53,349 bases of DNA from an uncultured Lewinella sp. (GCA_913057785.1 CAJXPD010000030.1:1-53349), one strand, 5' to 3'. Counted from the stretch's first letter, positions 26,762-35,359 are shown. Notes: generated by a model not told the origin, from the letters alone. A program made the numbers and translations.

Positions 26762-29563
26762 CTAAAATACTAACCCTACTCCCAGCACCAAGGTTCTCGC
26801 GGGTAGGTAGCTATTTCGACGATCAATACCGGGGGCCAGTAGATTGCGATTATTGGCGTCAAATTGTTCGCTGCCGTTACTGGTAGGTCCAGCATCTTCC
26901 AGGACTGGCTCGGGATCTACCCCGGTGTAATTGCTGATGACAAAAAGGTTCTGCCCAGTGAGCGAGATGCTTAAGTTTCTTCTTTTGGATCCACTCCCAA
27001 AAGAGAATGTTCTGGACAACTGAATAAAATCCAACTTGAGGAAATCCGCTTTTTCCACATACAAAGAAGAAAAGCGACGTACACGAAGATTCTCCACGGC
27101 CAGTTCCGTATTCACGAAATTGTAATTCTGCCTATCGAAAAACGTTTCTGGCTCCTGCGTAAGCCGGTAGCGATTGACCAGGCTATGCCCAAAGGCAGCT
27201 CGAAATAGAGCTTGTAATTGCCAGCCTTGGTACTGTAGTTGATGATACCAGCCTAGTTCAAAGTCAGGGAGTCCATTTCCTACAATGACAAAATCCCCTT
27301 CGGGGTCCAACAGATCATCGGTATTGGTACGAATCATTCCATCTTGATTTACATCATCAAAGGCAGGAAATCCATCTGGGGCTGCTACCAAGAATACGGC
27401 CGCTTTGATATCGCCCAATTCGCCTCCTTCCACGATCGGCATGGAAGGGTCTTGAATCAATCCGCCCACTCCCGTGGCAAACCGTTGATCATTTTCCAGG
27501 TCTACAAATTTAGATTGGTAGCTGGAAAGGATCATTCCACTTGTATAAGTAAAGTCTTCACTATCATATAAGGTAGCATCTAAGGCTAGTTCTATTCCGC
27601 TAGATCGAATGGCATCCTGGTTGAGATAGGATCCGCGGAAGAAGAATGGATCGGGAGAAATCCAGTCTTTGACCTTACGGCTATACCAATCCAAACTCCC
27701 TCTTAGCTTTCCCATTTGAAAATCAAGCCCTACGTTGAATTCGCTTTTTTCTTCCCATTTTAGGTCTGGATTGGCCCGTCTGATGGTATCTTGACGCTGC
27801 AAAACATTATCCTGCTCCACCAGTACAATTCTATTCCTAGATAAACCTCCTTGCCCTGGAATGCCTCCAGTAATGCCATACCCCAATCTCAATTTAAACT
27901 GATCCACATTGGGCATTTCTCTCAACTTCGTAAAATCTACCGCAGCACCGATGGAAGGAAATAGGCCCCATTTCTGGTTTTCTCCCAACTTGCTAGAGCC
28001 CTCATATCTCAAAGAAGCATTCAGCATCAATTTATCATCCAAATTGACATGGGCCCGGCCATAGAAGGCCGATAGCTTGTCGGACCAACCATTGTTGATC
28101 GTATCTGTGGAGATGGCTTCCTGCTCCCAGTTTTGATAGTCATTGATTCGCCCTATTCCAATCAACTCTGGATTTGAGAAACCAGTCAATTGTAGATAAT
28201 TATCTAGATGTTCACCGTCTTGATAGGAAGTACCCAGAGTGAATTGCCATTTGGTTTTACCAATCGTTTTTTGGTAGTTGGCAAAGAGCTCGTATAAGGA
28301 GAATTGATCCTGGCGGTCATCCAATTCGGCTCGCCCGTCTGTTTCATCAATAGGGAAAAAAGTGCCTCTAAAGAGGGACTGCGGTGAATAATAGGCCCTT
28401 TCGTTCGAGAATTCATCCTGGTAAGCATATCTGACATTCAAAGATAGCTCAGGTTTGAGCTTGTATTCCAGCAAGGCAGCCGTTGTCAAAACCTGCAGTT
28501 GGCCGTCCCGATCGTTAAGATCAACGAGCGCTCTAGGGTTGTAAGCATCGAAGAGGCCATTGGTTTCAAAGAAGCCTCCAAATCTTTCGGTATCATATGG
28601 GAAGGGTGCGTCGACAGCAAAGATGGGTGCTGTCGGGTTAGCCGAAGCCGCGTAACGGAAAGCCTCGACAAAACCCAGCTGGCTATTACGATCCGTATAA
28701 GAGGCTGAGAGATGAACCTTCAGAGCTTCATCAAATAACTCACTACTCAGGTTCGCTCTAGCATTGAGCTGTTCAAAACCTGATTTATTCAAAACGCCCT
28801 CCACATTTCGGTAATTACCAGAAAGTCGGTAGTGGGTATTAGCTTGTCTTCCACTTAGTGCCAAACTATGTGTTTGGGAAGTCCCGTTGCGCCTCACTTC
28901 ATCCAGCCAGTTGGTGGAAGCACCAAAGTCGGTTCCGCCAATCGCCCGAAACTCGTCTGCACTAAGCACCGGGATTCCAGCATACGGGCTAGAAAAAGCG
29001 GCTTGCCCATTATAAGATACCATAAGGGCTTTCTGTGCATCCTTACCCTTATGCGTCTCGATCAAGATAACACCGTTAGAAGCCCGAATACCGTAAATCG
29101 TCTGAGCCGATCCATCCTTCAACACCGTGATCTTAGCCACATCATTTGGGTCAAGGTTTTGCAGGGAAGCACCTGGTACTCCATCAATTACGATCAAAGG
29201 GTTTCTTTGTGCATAGCCGGAGAGGCCCCGGATTCTGATCAGGCTGGCCAGGTTGGGGTCTCCCCCACGATTGTACACCTGCATGCCGGCAATCTTTCCC
29301 TGCATTAGGAGCGCTGGGTCAGAGATAAGTCCTTGATTAAATTCTTCCATCGACAACACGGAGATAGCAGAGGTGAACTCCTCTACTTTATACTGGCCGT
29401 ACCCAACGCTAATCAAGGTATCAGAAACAGACAAACGTTCTCGCGGCTGATCCGTACTATCTGGCTGTACAAGTGATTGAAGATAAGCTTCTTGGGTAGA
29501 AAAAATGAGCAGCGCAATTACGCAAAGGGTCTTACATAAGAGAGTAATACGTACTAGTTTCAT
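26762..29563 (-). CDS. SusC/RagA-like TonB-dependent receptor lacking the N-terminal carboxypeptidase-regulatory domain
   Basis: 933 residues. After a signal peptide (MKLVRITLLCKTLCVIALLIF...) and about 25 linker residues the protein goes straight into VSVGYGQYK-type sequence and the plug (LLMQGKIAGMQVYNRGGDPN, PLIVIDGVPG, ITVLKDGSAQTIYG), then a 22-strand-type barrel ending VLGVGLVF. SusC proteins normally have a roughly 80-residue carboxypeptidase-regulatory-like domain before the plug; it is absent here. No susD gene follows: the next gene is convergent, 20 bases away. The receptor is a close paralogue of the one at the right edge of the window (shared GFEQ, NPTAP, APFPYD/APFEFA and GGFFET.GLFD segments). 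It probably imports an unknown ligand without a standard SusD lid, or has lost its pair. Confidence 0.9.
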   Translation of the reverse strand: MKLVRITLLCKTLCVIALLIFSTQEAYLQSLVQPDSTDQPRERLSVSDTLISVGYGQYKVEEFTSAISVLSMEEFNQGLISDPALLMQGKIAGMQVYNRGGDPNLASLIRIRGLSGYAQRNPLIVIDGVPGASLQNLDPNDVAKITVLKDGSAQTIYGIRASNGVILIETHKGKDAQKALMVSYNGQAAFSSPYAGIPVLSADEFRAIGGTDFGASTNWLDEVRRNGTSQTHSLALSGRQANTHYRLSGNYRNVEGVLNKSGFEQLNARANLSSELFDEALKVHLSASYTDRNSQLGFVEAFRYAASANPTAPIFAVDAPFPYDTERFGGFFETNGLFDAYNPRALVDLNDRDGQLQVLTTAALLEYKLKPELSLNVRYAYQDEFSNERAYYSPQSLFRGTFFPIDETDGRAELDDRQDQFSLYELFANYQKTIGKTKWQFTLGTSYQDGEHLDNYLQLTGFSNPELIGIGRINDYQNWEQEAISTDTINNGWSDKLSAFYGRAHVNLDDKLMLNASLRYEGSSKLGENQKWGLFPSIGAAVDFTKLREMPNVDQFKLRLGYGITGGIPGQGGLSRNRIVLVEQDNVLQRQDTIRRANPDLKWEEKSEFNVGLDFQMGKLRGSLDWYSRKVKDWISPDPFFFRGSYLNQDAIRSSGIELALDATLYDSEDFTYTSGMILSSYQSKFVDLENDQRFATGVGGLIQDPSMPIVEGGELGDIKAAVFLVAAPDGFPAFDDVNQDGMIRTNTDDLLDPEGDFVIVGNGLPDFELGWYHQLQYQGWQLQALFRAAFGHSLVNRYRLTQEPETFFDRQNYNFVNTELAVENLRVRRFSSLYVEKADFLKLDFIQLSRTFSFGSGSKRRNLSISLTGQNLFVISNYTGVDPEPVLEDAGPTSNGSEQFDANNRNLLAPGIDRRNSYLPARTLVLGVGLVF

Positions 29564-29880
29564 ACATTTCCAGCTTTATCAGTTTGATACAAGTCTTATA
29601 TCACGGGAGTCGTGTTTAAGCTCTAGTATCAATAGGTTTCATTATTTAGGTTTCTGCAGTTTCCAATTTACAACTGCTCTATAGTTTTGCGTTTATTGCT
29701 GAGGTTAATACAGAAATACAGCTAATAAATGGGCCATTCAAAATACAGTAAAAACGGTGTTATTAGCTATATTCAAATAAAGATAGGGATGCATTTTCTC
29801 TTTTTAAACTTTCTCCAAGCACCTTCCAAATATATTGTTTTACGGCAATCTTTATTTTCGTCTCGGCAAACAATTTAATC
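29564..29880. other. AT-rich divergent intergenic region
   Basis: 317 AT-rich bases between the divergent SusC-like and glycosidase genes. One exact TAnnTTTG match on the plus strand (TAGTTTTG, 29682-29689) could promote the glycosidase gene, leaving a leader of about 185 bases. No reading frame or hairpin stands out. Confidence 0.35.
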
Positions 29881-31269
29881 ATGAATAGAAGAAACTTTAA
29901 CAAAAACCTCGGTTTAGCGACTAGTTTGGTGGGAATGGGAGCCTTAAATGCTTGTGCCTCACCTACAGAAGAAGATCAAGAAAGGAGCGAAGAGTCCAAC
30001 ACCACTACTTCCAAAGTCTCTCCGGAGCTAGCCCAACGGATGTATGACAAAGCCCTGGCCATCACCAAATCCAAGGTGCGAGGGGGAGATTCGGAACCTT
30101 TTTTCAAAAAGCCATTTATTGATGCTGCCTTCAATGGCAATATCTTTCTTTGGGATTCCTGCTTTATGTGTTGTTTCTGTAAATACCACATGGATGAGCT
30201 TCCCGTTTATCAAGCCTTAGACAACTTTTACGATCGAATCGAAGAAGATGGCTTCATCTGCCGGGAATATCGAGACACTGGAGAAGCCCTATGGTCCAAA
30301 GATCACCCCGTCTCTATCAACCCGCCCCTACTGGCCTTCGCCGAACTAGAGATATTCAGCGTCAAGCCCGACCTGGATCGCCTGAAAAAGGTCTACCCCA
30401 TCCTCAAAAAGAACTTTGAATTCCATGTCGACCGATACATGATGGACGACAACCTTTTCTACGGTGATACCATGGGACTAGGCATGGACAACATCCCCCG
30501 GTCTCCACGCGGCTGGGAACCCACCGAAGGTAATGGCTGGACTCACCACGAACTCGGCGCACAACTCGCCTCCATGAACGTCTCGGATGAGGAGAAACTC
30601 AATTTCTTCGTCAGAGAATACCCCAACACCGTCACCGGTGTATGGACCAAGCAAGGTCGATACGTAGACTTTACCGCCCAAATGGCCATGTACGCCCTGC
30701 AACTCAAGGAGATCGCATCCAAGATGGGCCAGGATGCCGATATCGCAACCTACGACGATATTCACGCCAAAATCAAAACTGCCCTAAACGAAGAATGCTG
30801 GAATGAGGAAGATGGCTTTTATTATGACTTAGGATTTGGGGAGCAGATCCAAAGAAGGCATATCGGCATGTACTGGGCGCTGCTTGGAGAGGTAGTCCCA
30901 GAAGAAAGACTAGCTAAATTCCTCAGCCACTTAACCGATCCCAATGAGTTTTACCGCAAGACCCCACTCCCTGCTTTGTCCGCAGCCGATCCTGATTATG
31001 TGGGCTGGGGCGACTACTGGCTCGGCGGCGTCTGGGCACCTACGGTGTACATGGTGCTCAAAGGGTTAACCGCAGTTGGAGAGGATGCATTGGCGAAAGA
31101 CCTAGCCACTAAGGTCTATGATGCTGTCGCCATCGTCTTTGAAGCCACAGATACTTTCTGGGAAAACTATGCTCCAGATCTCATCTCCTATGGCATGCCC
31201 GCCAAAAAGGATTTCTGTGGATGGACGGCTTTGATACCGATTGCTGTCTACAAAGAGTACATCGTATAA
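29881..31269 (+). CDS. exported six-hairpin glycosidase (trehalase / MGH1-like), lipoprotein
   Basis: 462 residues. The N-terminus MNRRNFNKNLGL has a twin-arginine-like RRNF followed by a lipobox MGALNAC with Cys25, so it is probably a Tat-exported lipoprotein. The body is an (alpha/alpha)6 hairpin glycosidase of the GH63/trehalase/MGH1 group: FLWDSCFMCCFC near the start, DGFICREY, PPLLAFAELEIF, then GWEPTEGNGWTHHELG, and the late segment YWLGGVWAPTVYMVLKG, which matches the P-x-G-G-x-W-x-P-like block of this clan. These enzymes cleave glucosidic or mannosidic bonds from non-reducing ends. The substrate is not evident. It is divergent from the orphan SusC gene and convergent with the Rieske gene; whether SusC and this enzyme cooperate is only a guess from adjacency. 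Confidence 0.8.
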   Translation: MNRRNFNKNLGLATSLVGMGALNACASPTEEDQERSEESNTTTSKVSPELAQRMYDKALAITKSKVRGGDSEPFFKKPFIDAAFNGNIFLWDSCFMCCFCKYHMDELPVYQALDNFYDRIEEDGFICREYRDTGEALWSKDHPVSINPPLLAFAELEIFSVKPDLDRLKKVYPILKKNFEFHVDRYMMDDNLFYGDTMGLGMDNIPRSPRGWEPTEGNGWTHHELGAQLASMNVSDEEKLNFFVREYPNTVTGVWTKQGRYVDFTAQMAMYALQLKEIASKMGQDADIATYDDIHAKIKTALNEECWNEEDGFYYDLGFGEQIQRRHIGMYWALLGEVVPEERLAKFLSHLTDPNEFYRKTPLPALSAADPDYVGWGDYWLGGVWAPTVYMVLKGLTAVGEDALAKDLATKVYDAVAIVFEATDTFWENYAPDLISYGMPAKKDFCGWTALIPIAVYKEYIV

Positions 31270-31307
31270 ACTGAGAAAGGAGAAAAGGGTCGATCTAGGC
31301 TTTATCC

Positions 31308-32294
31308 TCAATAAGCCAAGCCTTCGGCCTTCATCGCCCGGCGATAGTTCATAGCTACCGCATCGAACTTCAGATGTAATTCCTCTGCAAAGTCGAAAGG
31401 TACCTGTTCTGGTCGCTGGGACTCCACTATCCGTTTATCTTGGTCAAAAATGACTTGTTCGAAGTCTTGCAGCACGCTGTCCGGGTCTTCCAGGTTGTAA
31501 TTACGGCCAATGATGCAATAACCTCTGCATTTGTTGGACGAGATGGGCTGGGACGCAAAAAAATAAACCATCCCTTTCTCGCCGCCCCATCCCAAACGCA
31601 GCACAATTGTATAAGGCAAATGCAATCTGTATTCACTCCGGCGCTCCGGCGTGACCACCTCTTCATTGGCAAAAACGGGAAAGTCCTCAGAATTCTGCGC
31701 TTCGGGGCGCACAATGGCATAATGCAACACCGCCCCATCTATGGTAACCTTATGGGCTGGCACCTCGGGCCTTTCTGGGTCCCCCAATAAGCCCGGATGC
31801 ACCCAAGGGAAATGGCCAAAATCCGTAAAATTTTCCACTTGTCGGGATGCATCACACTTCCAATCAAAGGGCCCCGTTTGCACGACCTTCCAGTCACCAT
31901 TCTCCAGCTCCGGAATTTCCGGCAATGGATACACCGGCACTTCTAAGGCCACCCAAATCAACCCAAACTTTTCCTGGCAATGGTAAGTCGGCGTACACGC
32001 CTTATCCGGAATCGCAATCTCCGGCGCCTGCGGGATAAACACGCACTTCCCCCGCTTATCATATTCCCAGGCGTGATATGGACACACCAAACAATCCTCC
32101 TTTACCCACCCCAAGGACAAGGCTGTCCCCCGATGGATACATAGATCTCGCATCGCATGCACCCCTCCATCACTACTCCGCCATACCACCACTTCCTGCT
32201 CCAGCAAGAAAGTGCCAAAGGGCTTTTCTGCCCCTACTTCATGACTATATGCAACCGGATGCCAACAGGCCCGTAATTTTTGTGGAAAATCCAT
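31308..32294 (-). CDS. Rieske non-heme iron oxygenase, alpha-subunit type (PaO/VanA-like)
   Basis: 328 residues. Rieske 2Fe-2S centre: Cys52-x-His54 (CIHRGTALS) and Cys71-x2-His74 (CPYHAW). The mononuclear iron site is in NFTDFGHFPWVHPGLLGD, giving the D..H....H pattern, with the third acidic ligand probably near QDFEQVIFDQD. The size matches the vanillate-demethylase / pheophorbide-oxygenase-like branch, whose members oxidise or demethylate aromatic or pigment substrates with electrons from a separate reductase. No reductase or ferredoxin gene is adjacent. The substrate is unknown. It starts right at the left border of an AT-rich island. Confidence 0.92.
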   Translation of the reverse strand: MDFPQKLRACWHPVAYSHEVGAEKPFGTFLLEQEVVVWRSSDGGVHAMRDLCIHRGTALSLGWVKEDCLVCPYHAWEYDKRGKCVFIPQAPEIAIPDKACTPTYHCQEKFGLIWVALEVPVYPLPEIPELENGDWKVVQTGPFDWKCDASRQVENFTDFGHFPWVHPGLLGDPERPEVPAHKVTIDGAVLHYAIVRPEAQNSEDFPVFANEEVVTPERRSEYRLHLPYTIVLRLGWGGEKGMVYFFASQPISSNKCRGYCIIGRNYNLEDPDSVLQDFEQVIFDQDKRIVESQRPEQVPFDFAEELHLKFDAVAMNYRRAMKAEGLAY

Positions 32295-32869
32295 TGGAGG
32301 TGTTTTTTGTTGGGTGAGATCGAACAGATGAGTGCTAAGTTGGGAAATATTGAGGGGAAGTTAAAATTGAGGGGGGATTTTAGTATCTGTAATTAAAGCT
32401 CGGGGAAATTCTTGATACACTCAATAACGGACGGGAATAGATGAGTTTCATCTGACAACTTCACATCTACACAAGCCAATTATTCATGCCACATCTTATG
32501 TAAATGGGTTTCTAGTTAGAATTGATTAATGTTTTCAATTCTTCATATACCCCTAACAAATCTGCAATATAGCTTGCTGTATAACTTCACCATTAGTTAT
32601 AGATAAATCATTTGCCTTAAGGGTATATTTCCAATATAGTAAGTAACATTCTAATTGAAATTGAAATAAACATAAGGGATTAATTACTGATGGACTCCAA
32701 AAGATCAGAGCCACATTCTGTATAAAGAAAATATGAACAACTAATAGTAGTAATATTGAACCGCAAATACGAATATCCTAGCAAAAAATGACAATACATC
32801 ACCACTAGCTTGTGAAGTCATATTTAATAGAATCGATTTTCTCCAATTATCAACTCAATAATTCTAACA
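32295..32869. other. AT-rich intergenic region, no gene seen
   Basis: 575 bases, clearly richer in A+T than the flanking genes to the left. Frames on both strands are short and stop-rich. No tRNA, terminator with a strong U-run, or copy of the tRNA-Asp 3' end is seen. It marks the left side of the island carrying the radical SAM cassette. Confidence 0.5.
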
Positions 32870-33079
32870 ATGAACAACTTCTTGGCTAAAACAAAAACCC
32901 GTAGTCAGGTGGCAGATGAATATGGTATTACCCCTCGCACCTTAAGACGTTGGATCAAAAAGTATAATATTAATCTACCACCTGGTTTAATATGTCCAAA
33001 GGATCAAAAGAAGATTTATGAAAAACTTGGAACACCACTAGAAAACAATCCTCAGGAAAAACGCATATCAAAAGAATGA
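32870..33079 (+). CDS. small helix-turn-helix DNA-binding protein, probable regulator of the radical SAM cassette
   Basis: 69 residues. Residues 9-34 (TRSQVADEYGITPRTLRRW) form a textbook HTH of the kind found in small MerR/transposase-type or HTH_28-like proteins: a helix with the alanine-glycine turn, then a recognition helix TPRTLRRWIKKY. The C-terminal half (LICPKDQKKIYEKLG) may be a short second helix. It has no ligand or dimer domain. It sits 230 bases upstream of the radical SAM gene, and the six-fold 10-bp repeat array lies between them. The idea that it binds that array is inference from position. Confidence 0.7.
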   Translation: MNNFLAKTKTRSQVADEYGITPRTLRRWIKKYNINLPPGLICPKDQKKIYEKLGTPLENNPQEKRISKE

Positions 33080-33160
33080 AGGTCGGTCTCGACCATAGCT
33101 AAATCCTTGTAAAAAACTAAATACAGGGTTTGCAGTCTCCTTAAACCCTTAAAGCTGGCT

Positions 33161-33220
33161 ATTGTCCGACTTTGTCTTACTTCGTTCGAGTATGTCTGCT
33201 TTTGTCTGTTCTTGTCTCTC
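33161..33220 (+). repeat. six 10-bp direct repeats, helical-phase binding-site array
   Basis: Six consecutive decamers: ATTGTCCGAC, TTTGTCTTAC, TTCGTTCGAG, TATGTCTGCT, TTTGTCTGTT, CTTGTCTCTC. Positions 4-5 are GT in every copy and position 6 is C in five of six; the consensus is about TTTGTCTGNT. The 10-bp period puts every copy on nearly the same face of the helix. The array lies 82 bases after the HTH gene and 90 bases before the radical SAM start. It is not a CRISPR (no spacers) and not coding in the radical SAM frame. A cooperative regulator-binding site is the natural reading. Confidence 0.6.
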
Positions 33221-33309
33221 GCATCAAGGAGTTTTAGAACTTAACTTGGATTCCGTAAAACGCATTGTGTTCAACTACTTTTCTAATGCTATAAACCTCC
33301 GATCATATT

Positions 33310-34719
33310 ATGCTTGTTCAAGATCAAACCAATTGGAAGCTTTCTCGCTACACATCCGTTGTGGACCTAGGTTCCGGAGATTTATTATTACATCAATCCT
33401 ACATGGGTGGAGTAGTCTGGGTTGCAGCCGAAAATGCTCATTTAATATATTCTTTAATAAAAGAACGGGACAACAATAATGAACTAGATCGCCGAATTCA
33501 TGGGCCATCAGGTTACGAATATTTAAATCGGAACGACGCATTGCCTGAGAATATACTCCCTAACAGACAAGAAAAATCTGTGCTGAATCAGCTATTTCAA
33601 ACTGGTTTTTTAATCCCGGAAGATTTGCCTGAGGAAGAGATTGTACGACAGTCCATACAACAAGAAAGAGAACGTGGTTTTCATTTGATTGTACTCCCAC
33701 ATGAGAACTGTAATTTTCGCTGTGATTACTGTTATGAAACTTTTGAACGAGGAAAGATGAAAAAAGAAATTGTTCAGGGGTTAAAAACATTCATAAACGA
33801 AAAAATCCCAAAGATTGAAAGCCTTTCAGTTTCTTGGTTTGGGGGAGAACCACTACTCGCCAGGAAGATTATTTATGATCTATCTGATTCTTTCATAGAG
33901 AGGTGCCAGAGAGTAGGCATTTCCTATAAGAGTTCAATAACCACCAATGCCTATCTGTTGAAACCTGAAGTTGCTAAGGCTCTACTGAAAAGAGAGGTTC
34001 GGAATTATCAAATAACTTTAGATGGTGCAGAGGAATTTCATAATAAGTCAAGAAAATTAGCAGGAGGAGGAGGAACTTATCAAGAGATAATTAAGAACCT
34101 CTATGCTATGAAACAAATAGATGAAGAATACTCAGTAAGGCTCCGAGTCAACTTCACGCCGGCAAATAATCATTCAATTCCCTCATTAATAGAAGACATC
34201 AAGCCCCTATTGTTAAACGATCAAAGATTCTACTTGGCATTCCATCCTGTAGGAAAATGGGGTGGCCCGAATGATCAATCATTAGAAGTGTGTGATGCAA
34301 AATCTGCAGAAACAATCAAATTGGACTACATGCATAAGACAATGAATTTAGGGTCTTCGGCTCGAGTAGCTAGAGAAGGGCTTTCTCCACATGGAAAAGT
34401 CTGTTATGCGGGGAGAGCATCGTCCATTGTTGTAGGGTCAGATGGAAAAGTCTACAAATGCACCGTAGCATTTGAGGACCCTAGAAACCAAGTTGGAAGG
34501 CTTACCGACAAGGGTAAATTATTGGTAAATGAAAAGCGGTGGAAGCTATGGACTTCCTTGGACGGGCAAAACACAACAAAATGCCAGTCCTGTGCTTTCC
34601 ACCCCGTATGCCAAAGTAAATCTTGCCCTCTTACTGCTATGGATTATCAAGAACCTCAATGTCCAATGTCAGAAGAGGAATATGCAGCAATGGTCCAACT
34701 ATCTGCGTTAGCGGGGTAA
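33310..34719 (+). CDS. radical SAM/SPASM peptide maturase (candidate RiPP enzyme)
   Basis: 469 residues. N-terminal 120 residues (SRYTSVVDLGSGDLLLHQS ... LFQTGFLIPEDLP) look like a small peptide-recognition region of the RRE type seen ahead of SPASM enzymes. The radical SAM core has CNFRCDYC (Cys134, Cys138, Cys141), binding the [4Fe-4S] cluster that cleaves SAM, followed by SWFGGEPLL (GGE motif for SAM) and ITLDGAEEFHNKSR. The C-terminal SPASM domain has seven cysteines: C-x13-G-x4-C (VCYAG..., KVYKC), then CQSCAFHPVCQSKSC, and a last QCPM, as in two-auxiliary-cluster enzymes that make thioether or C-C bonds in peptides. The next gene, 79 bases downstream, encodes a small cysteine-tailed peptide. 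Base composition is AT-rich compared with the flanks. It could also be a sulfatase-maturase-like enzyme, but no sulfatase is near. Confidence 0.9.
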   Translation: MLVQDQTNWKLSRYTSVVDLGSGDLLLHQSYMGGVVWVAAENAHLIYSLIKERDNNNELDRRIHGPSGYEYLNRNDALPENILPNRQEKSVLNQLFQTGFLIPEDLPEEEIVRQSIQQERERGFHLIVLPHENCNFRCDYCYETFERGKMKKEIVQGLKTFINEKIPKIESLSVSWFGGEPLLARKIIYDLSDSFIERCQRVGISYKSSITTNAYLLKPEVAKALLKREVRNYQITLDGAEEFHNKSRKLAGGGGTYQEIIKNLYAMKQIDEEYSVRLRVNFTPANNHSIPSLIEDIKPLLLNDQRFYLAFHPVGKWGGPNDQSLEVCDAKSAETIKLDYMHKTMNLGSSARVAREGLSPHGKVCYAGRASSIVVGSDGKVYKCTVAFEDPRNQVGRLTDKGKLLVNEKRWKLWTSLDGQNTTKCQSCAFHPVCQSKSCPLTAMDYQEPQCPMSEEEYAAMVQLSALAG

Positions 34720-34798
34720 TTCGAAAATAATCAGTTGCACCTACCGAATAAAATCAGTGTCCAATAATTCATCATTATTTCACCTAAATATTATAATT

Positions 34799-35035
34799 AT
34801 GTTCGATCAAAAAAGAATTGCGGAGCTCGTTAAAGCAAAAGCCAATATTATTGAAGGTTCTCAGTCTATTTGGAACGTTCGACTCGAAACACTTGTCCGC
34901 AATGGATCCTTACGAGATGTACTGGATCACCTAAAGTCACCTATCGAAGATGTTGCTAACAATTGTGGTTGTAATGTCCAATGTGGAGCCGCGGCATTGA
35001 ATCCGGCAGATGTATTTGCCTCTCGTGGGGAATAA
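34799..35035 (+). CDS. candidate RiPP precursor peptide with CGC-x3-C tail
   Basis: 78 residues from the ATG at 34799 (MFDQKRIAELVKAKAN...); a frame from 34757 adds 14 residues, but that extension looks like leader-region translation. Residues 1-53 are charged and helical with no cysteine, like a leader. The tail NNCGCNVQCGAAALNPADV then FASRGE holds all three cysteines (56, 58, 62) and a small-residue-rich end. This is the layout of peptides modified by the radical SAM/SPASM gene just upstream, and putting the cysteines first with possible acceptor residues after them resembles sactipeptides such as subtilosin. There is no Gly-Gly leader cleavage motif and no protease or exporter nearby. The precursor role is inferred from size, composition and context. 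Confidence 0.65.
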   Translation: MFDQKRIAELVKAKANIIEGSQSIWNVRLETLVRNGSLRDVLDHLKSPIEDVANNCGCNVQCGAAALNPADVFASRGE

Positions 35036-35066
35036 TATGATCTCAAAAGTAATATCGAGGTAAATA

Positions 35067-35101
35067 GGAGTGCTTATTGGTTCTTTGTATCTAAGCACTC
35101 C
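35067..35101 (+). promoter_or_regulatory. hairpin 31 bases after the precursor gene
   Basis: GGAGTGCTTA (35067-35076) pairs perfectly with TAAGCACTCC (35092-35101), a 10-bp stem with a 15-base loop. No T-run follows, so it is more likely a 3'-end mRNA stabiliser or processing site than an intrinsic terminator. Such a structure may raise the level of the peptide message relative to the enzyme. Confidence 0.5.
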
Positions 35102-35319
35102 ATTTACAAAGGAATTTGATATAGATTATAGTATTAGAATATTCAAGACACAAGTATCAACCTGGTGTACATAAGAGAATTCCATAGTAATATTCAGCTC
35201 CTCTTCCTTTAGAGTTCAAATTGTGGTCTCTCAGTCAATAGACAAAGCTATTAATTTCCGGCGCCATGCCTAGGCTGCTTCTAGTAGTTTAAGTAACGAT
35301 GTTTACCTCGAGAGATTAT

Positions 35320-35359
35320 AAGCCCACACCAAACTTGATTTGTGGGCTTTATTCTTATT
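35320..35359 (+). terminator. intrinsic terminator of the radical SAM cassette
   Basis: AAGCCCACA (35320-35328) pairs with TGTGGGCTT (35341-35349), 9 bp with a 12-base loop, followed by TATTCTTATTTTATT. It closes the plus-strand cassette about 285 bases after the precursor gene. The stretch 35036-35319 has no convincing frame apart from the hairpin. Confidence 0.65.

Noticed and set aside
32295-32869. attL copy of the tRNA-Asp 3' end
   Set aside because: I looked for GGACTCGAAC- or TCCGGAC-type sequence at the left border of the island and found none.
33161-33220. Possible CRISPR
   Set aside because: The repeats are 10 bp long with no spacers and there are no cas genes.
33162-33479. A 105-codon plus-strand frame (with an inner ATG at 33192) across the repeat array and the start of the maturase
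   Set aside because: It overlaps the first 170 bases of the radical SAM gene and reads through the decamer repeats; the protein resembles nothing and the maturase frame is far better supported.
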